Assembly: GCA_021821185.1 (NCBI GenBank)
Contig: JAKACU010000076.1
Coordinates: 1 to 8,498 of the forward strand
Reading direction: 5' to 3'
DNA: 8,498 nucleotides
DNA from: Bacillota bacterium
GTDB lineage: Bacteria; Bacillota; Bacilli; Alicyclobacillales; SLC66
The notes beneath the pieces were generated by a model. That model searched no databases. It was not told the DNA's origin and worked only from the letters and a program-made list of their open reading frames with translations. This document shows, in pieces, positions 5,883 to 8,498 of this stretch. A program made the translations under genes and the position numbers. Position 1 is the first letter of the stretch, and every line of letters starts with the position of its first letter.

Positions 5883-6425
5883 TTGAGAAACGATATGGAA
5901 GAAGTCTTATTTACCGGCGAGCAGATTTCTCAACGTGTGAAGGAGGTTGCACAGAGCATCGCCGAGGACTATCAAGGGTCGACACCCCTATTAGTAGGCG
6001 TTTTAAAAGGGGCGGTTATCTTTTTGGCTGACCTGGTTCGCCATATCGACATTCCTATTGAGTTGGATTTTATTGCGACGTCTAGCTATGGTGCTTCCAC
6101 GCAGTCATCAGGCGTGGTGAGAATATTGAAAGATCTTGATGTGCCTTTACAAGGCCGTGATGTAGTGATCGTCGAAGATGTTGTTGACAGCGGTTTGACG
6201 TTGACGTACTTGCATGACACACTGCTTCGCCGCGGTGCAAAAAGTATTCGCATAGCGACAGCTTTTGATAAGCCAGAGGGACGTAAAGTCCCGATTAAAC
6301 CGGATTATTGCGGTTTTACAGTACCCAATAAATTCTTGGTTGGATATGGACTGGATTATGCGGAACGCTATCGTCATCTGCCTTATGTGGGAGTTCTCAA
6401 ACGCAGTATTTATGAAGCTGAGTAG
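5883..6425 (+). CDS. hpt: Hypoxanthine(-guanine) phosphoribosyltransferase
   Basis: 180 aa from TTG, the same length as B. subtilis HprT, to which it aligns from its first residues. It transfers the phosphoribosyl group of PRPP to hypoxanthine (and usually guanine) to give IMP/GMP in cytoplasmic purine salvage. Visible features are GVLKGA (39-44, the cis-peptide PPi loop), SSYGAST (67-73, the flexible active-site loop), VIVEDVVDSGLTLTYL (95-110, the PRPP-binding motif with the E-D pair at 98-99) and KPDYCGFTVP (139-148) followed by LVGYGLDYAERYRHLPYVG (152-170), the purine-specificity and Mg2+ region. It lies 23 bases downstream of tilS with no promoter between, so the two are co-transcribed. 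Called hpt or hprT in this order. Confidence 0.96.
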   Translation: MRNDMEEVLFTGEQISQRVKEVAQSIAEDYQGSTPLLVGVLKGAVIFLADLVRHIDIPIELDFIATSSYGASTQSSGVVRILKDLDVPLQGRDVVIVEDVVDSGLTLTYLHDTLLRRGAKSIRIATAFDKPEGRKVPIKPDYCGFTVPNKFLVGYGLDYAERYRHLPYVGVLKRSIYEAE

Positions 6426-6446
6426 GGACAAGGGACGATCCGTGGC

Positions 6447-6475
6447 GTGTTTTTTACCAGCGAGTATGATACAAT
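6447..6475 (+). promoter_or_regulatory. Candidate extended -10 promoter of ftsH
   Basis: TGATACAAT (6467-6475) is an extended -10 (TG-n-TACAAT). At a 17-base spacing the -35 position reads GTGTTT (6447-6452), a poor match to TTGACA. Transcription would start near 6482, leaving a leader of about 25 bases. The weak -35 with a TGn motif fits a promoter that relies on the extended -10 or on an activator. It lies in the 81-base gap after hpt, where B. subtilis also has an ftsH promoter. Confidence 0.5.
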
Positions 6476-6491
6476 ATTGCCGCCTTGACCG

Positions 6492-6500
6492 AGAGGAGGT
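6492..6500 (+). promoter_or_regulatory. Strong ribosome binding site for the ftsH TTG start
   Basis: AGAGGAGGT, near-perfect complementarity to the 16S rRNA 3' end, stands 6 bases before the TTG at 6507. It compensates for the rarer start codon. Confidence 0.8.
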
Positions 6501-6506
6501 AAGGAA

Positions 6507-8396
6507 TTGCCGAAGCGTTTTCACCAGAGCTTAGTATTGTATTTGATTCTCATATTGGTGATCATTGGTGTGTTTCAGTTTGTGCTGTACGGAAATCAAC
6601 GGCAACCACTTACCTGGAGCCAATTCCATACAGAAATGCTGAACCATGAAGTAAAAAGTGTCAAAGTAACCACGGACGGAACTACATTGCAACTTGATGG
6701 CGTACTTACAAATAATACGCCGTTTACCTCTCGGGCGTTATACAGTGATACGCTGGTTAATCAGATCAGTCAATTGCCAGATGTAACGATCAATTCGCCT
6801 GCGCGAGAATCGACCTGGCTAACGTTACTCGGTAGCATCGTGCCACTTATTCTTTTGGCTGTGATGTTTTTCTTCTTGTTCAACCAAGGACAAGGCGGCG
6901 GCAATCGAGTGATGAACTTTGGCCGAAGTCGAGCGAGACTTTATACTGAAGAGAAAAAACGGGTCACGTTTGAAGATGTTGCAGGAGCAGATGAGGAAAA
7001 AGCAGAGCTAATTGAAGTTGTTGAATTTTTAAAAGACCCAAGGCGATTTTCTGCTGTGGGTGCTCGTATTCCGAAAGGTGTTTTATTAGTTGGTCCTCCA
7101 GGAACCGGGAAGACGTTATTGGCGCGAGCTGTTGCAGGAGAAGCGGGCGTTCCCTTTTTTAGCATCAGTGGTTCTGACTTTGTTGAGATGTTTGTTGGCG
7201 TTGGTGCCTCGCGTGTACGGGATCTGTTCGAAAATGCGAAGAAAAACGCCCCCTGCATTATCTTCATCGATGAAATTGATGCCGTAGGACGCCAACGTGG
7301 TGCAGGACTTGGCGGTGGGCATGATGAACGCGAACAAACGTTGAATCAATTGCTCGTTGAGATGGATGGCTTTGGGGTTAATGAGGGCATTATCATCATC
7401 GCTGCCACGAATAGGCCTGATATCTTAGACCCTGCTTTGTTACGTCCTGGACGTTTCGACAGGCAGATCACAGTAGATCGTCCCGACGTGCGTGGACGTG
7501 AGCAGATCTTGCGCGTGCATGCGAAAAACAAACCGATTTCTAAAGATATTAAGCTTGATATTATTGCCAAGCGCACACCTGGTTTCACGGGCGCCGATCT
7601 AGAGAATGTACTTAACGAAGCGGCTTTACTCACAGCACGACGCAACAAAGTGATCATCGATATGGATGAGATTGACGATGCGATCGATCGTGTGATGGCT
7701 GGCCCTGAGAAACGTAGCCGTGTCATCAGCGATAAAGAGAAGCGATTGGTTGCTTTTCACGAAAGTGGACATGCGGTTGCAGGTTACTTCTTGGAAAATG
7801 GTACGATCGTGCATAAAGTAACAATTATCCCGAGAGGTATGGCAGGCGGGTACACAGTCAGTCTGCCAAAAGAGGACCGCAGCTTCATGACGAAAGAGGA
7901 TATCCTTGATCGTGTGGTTGAACTCTTGGGTGGTCGCGTTGCCGAAGAGATCGTGCTCGGCGAGATCAGCACGGGTGCGTCAAACGACCTGGAGCGCGTG
8001 ACTGAGACGGTGCGTCGAATGATTGTAGAATTTGGCATGAGCGATCGTTTGGGGCCGATGCAGTTTGGCCATCGCCAAGGGCAAGTCTTTTTAGGGCGGG
8101 ATATCGCATCGGAGCCGAACTACAGTGATGCTATCGCCTATGAGATTGATAAGGAAATGCGCGCGATTGTCGACGAATGCTATGAACGTACGCGCAGCCT
8201 TCTGACAGAGCGACGTGACAAGCTGGATCTGCTAGCAACGACGCTGCTTGAGAAAGAAACCCTTGATGGGGAACAAGTAAGGCAACTGATGGAATATGGT
8301 CGTTTCGTAGAAAAAGCCGATAAAGATGATGGGCCAAAACTCACCATCAATGGACGTGGAACATTCGGCGATGATCCAACCCCCTCGTTGTCTTAA
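6507..8396 (+). CDS. ftsH: ATP-dependent membrane zinc metalloprotease FtsH
   Basis: 629 aa, TTG start; B. subtilis FtsH is 637 aa. FtsH forms membrane hexamers that unfold and degrade membrane and short-lived cytosolic proteins. Domains in order: TM1 (about 8-28), a small outer domain (30-102), TM2 (about 104-125), a Gly-rich linker, the AAA+ module with Walker A GPPGTGKT (196-203), pore loop FVG (229-231), Walker B FIDE (253-256) and the second region of homology with arginine fingers in LLRPGRFD (R313, R316). The protease domain has zinc site HESGH (418-422) and third ligand D494 in [11 protein letters not shown]. All key residues are intact. The acidic/polar C-terminus after about 600 is not conserved. 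In B. subtilis FtsH is needed for sporulation and degrades SpoIIE, encoded at the other end of this window. It probably has its own promoter at 6447-6475. Confidence 0.98.
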   Translation: MPKRFHQSLVLYLILILVIIGVFQFVLYGNQRQPLTWSQFHTEMLNHEVKSVKVTTDGTTLQLDGVLTNNTPFTSRALYSDTLVNQISQLPDVTINSPARESTWLTLLGSIVPLILLAVMFFFLFNQGQGGGNRVMNFGRSRARLYTEEKKRVTFEDVAGADEEKAELIEVVEFLKDPRRFSAVGARIPKGVLLVGPPGTGKTLLARAVAGEAGVPFFSISGSDFVEMFVGVGASRVRDLFENAKKNAPCIIFIDEIDAVGRQRGAGLGGGHDEREQTLNQLLVEMDGFGVNEGIIIIAATNRPDILDPALLRPGRFDRQITVDRPDVRGREQILRVHAKNKPISKDIKLDIIAKRTPGFTGADLENVLNEAALLTARRNKVIIDMDEIDDAIDRVMAGPEKRSRVISDKEKRLVAFHESGHAVAGYFLENGTIVHKVTIIPRGMAGGYTVSLPKEDRSFMTKEDILDRVVELLGGRVAEEIVLGEISTGASNDLERVTETVRRMIVEFGMSDRLGPMQFGHRQGQVFLGRDIASEPNYSDAIAYEIDKEMRAIVDECYERTRSLLTERRDKLDLLATTLLEKETLDGEQVRQLMEYGRFVEKADKDDGPKLTINGRGTFGDDPTPSLS

Positions 8397-8404
8397 ATAC
8401 TATG

Positions 8405-8437
8405 AGAAGGTGGGTGCCTCAATGGCACCCACCTTCT
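8405..8437 (+). terminator. Strong hairpin between ftsH and coaX
   Basis: A 14-bp perfect stem (8405-8418 with 8424-8437) and a TCAAT loop begin 9 bases after the ftsH stop. The 3' arm ends in CTTCT and is followed by TAAAAGAGG, so the U-run of a classical intrinsic terminator is nearly absent. It may terminate partially, act as a 3' stabiliser, or let ftsH and coaX be expressed at different levels. The coaX ribosome site follows directly. Confidence 0.55.
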
Positions 8438-8458
8438 TAAAAGAGGAAGGCGAAGAGT

Positions 8459-8498
8459 GTGCTACTTGTCGTCGATATCGGCAACACGAACATGGTAC
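8459..8498 (+). CDS. coaX: Type III pantothenate kinase, N-terminus only
   Basis: Only 13 codons are present before the right edge, reading MLLVVDIGNTNMV from a GTG at 8459. The DIGNTN block is the N-terminal phosphate-binding motif of type III pantothenate kinases (ASKHA fold), which phosphorylate pantothenate in the first step of CoA synthesis. A purine-rich ribosome site (GAGGAAGG, 8443-8450) lies 8 bases upstream. The location directly after ftsH is the expected Bacillales position. The rest of the gene lies off the window, so integrity cannot be judged. Confidence 0.85.
   Translation, partial: MLLVVDIGNTNMV

Noticed and set aside
1..8498. Mobile elements, CRISPR arrays, attachment sites, toxin-antitoxin or defence genes
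   Set aside because: No repeat-spacer pattern, transposase, integrase, terminal inverted repeats or defence-type domains were seen; the window is a conserved chromosomal block apart from the exporter pair.

Overview
The window is an 8.5 kb piece of a Gram-positive, endospore-forming chromosome (order Bacillales). All eight genes lie on the + strand. The gene order spoIIE – vWA protein – protein kinase – [two exporter genes] – tilS – hpt – ftsH – coaX matches the origin-proximal spoIIE-yabS-yabT-tilS-hprT-ftsH-coaX block of Bacillus subtilis, with one two-gene insertion. Moderate GC, heavy use of TTG start codons and divergence from B. subtilis suggest a lineage outside the Bacillus core. An Alicyclobacillaceae-like organism is my guess, at low confidence. 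No rRNA, tRNA, mobile element, CRISPR array or phage gene is visible.

Layout. Positions 1-1400 hold the C-terminal part of the sporulation phosphatase SpoIIE; its membrane domain lies off the left edge. A 72-bp gap carries a good match to a forespore (sigma-F/sigma-G type) promoter. It precedes a YabS-like vWA protein (1473-2204) that overlaps a YabT-like membrane-anchored Ser/Thr kinase (2197-3180). A 67-bp gap then holds a perfect 8-bp dyad over a sigma-A-like -10 and a GC-rich hairpin. Next is a split ThrE/YjjP-YjjB family exporter pair (3248-4012 and 4032-4478). tilS (4453-5859) and hpt (5883-6425) follow in tight succession. ftsH (6507-8396) has its own extended -10 promoter candidate and ends in a strong hairpin, and the first 13 codons of coaX (8459 on) close the window. 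No gene-free stretch exceeds 90 bases.

How the genes fit together. SpoIIE dephosphorylates SpoIIAA-P to release sigma-F in the forespore. The vWA/kinase pair behind it, under a sigma-F-like promoter, would be made once SpoIIE has acted. In B. subtilis YabT acts on RecA during spore development, and FtsH degrades SpoIIE, so phosphatase and protease are functionally linked as well as close. The right half is housekeeping: TilS makes lysidine in tRNA-Ile(CAU), Hpt salvages purines, FtsH is the membrane AAA+ protease, and CoaX begins CoA synthesis. In B. subtilis a TilS-HprT complex is reported to activate ftsH, which fits the weak -35 of the ftsH promoter here.

Most of the window is a conserved locus. 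The points worth a second look are a vWA domain that reads as circularly permuted, the contiguous PP2C-vWA-kinase trio, the exporter pair inserted into an otherwise conserved order with its own regulatory-looking leader, and five TTG starts among the seven visible gene starts.
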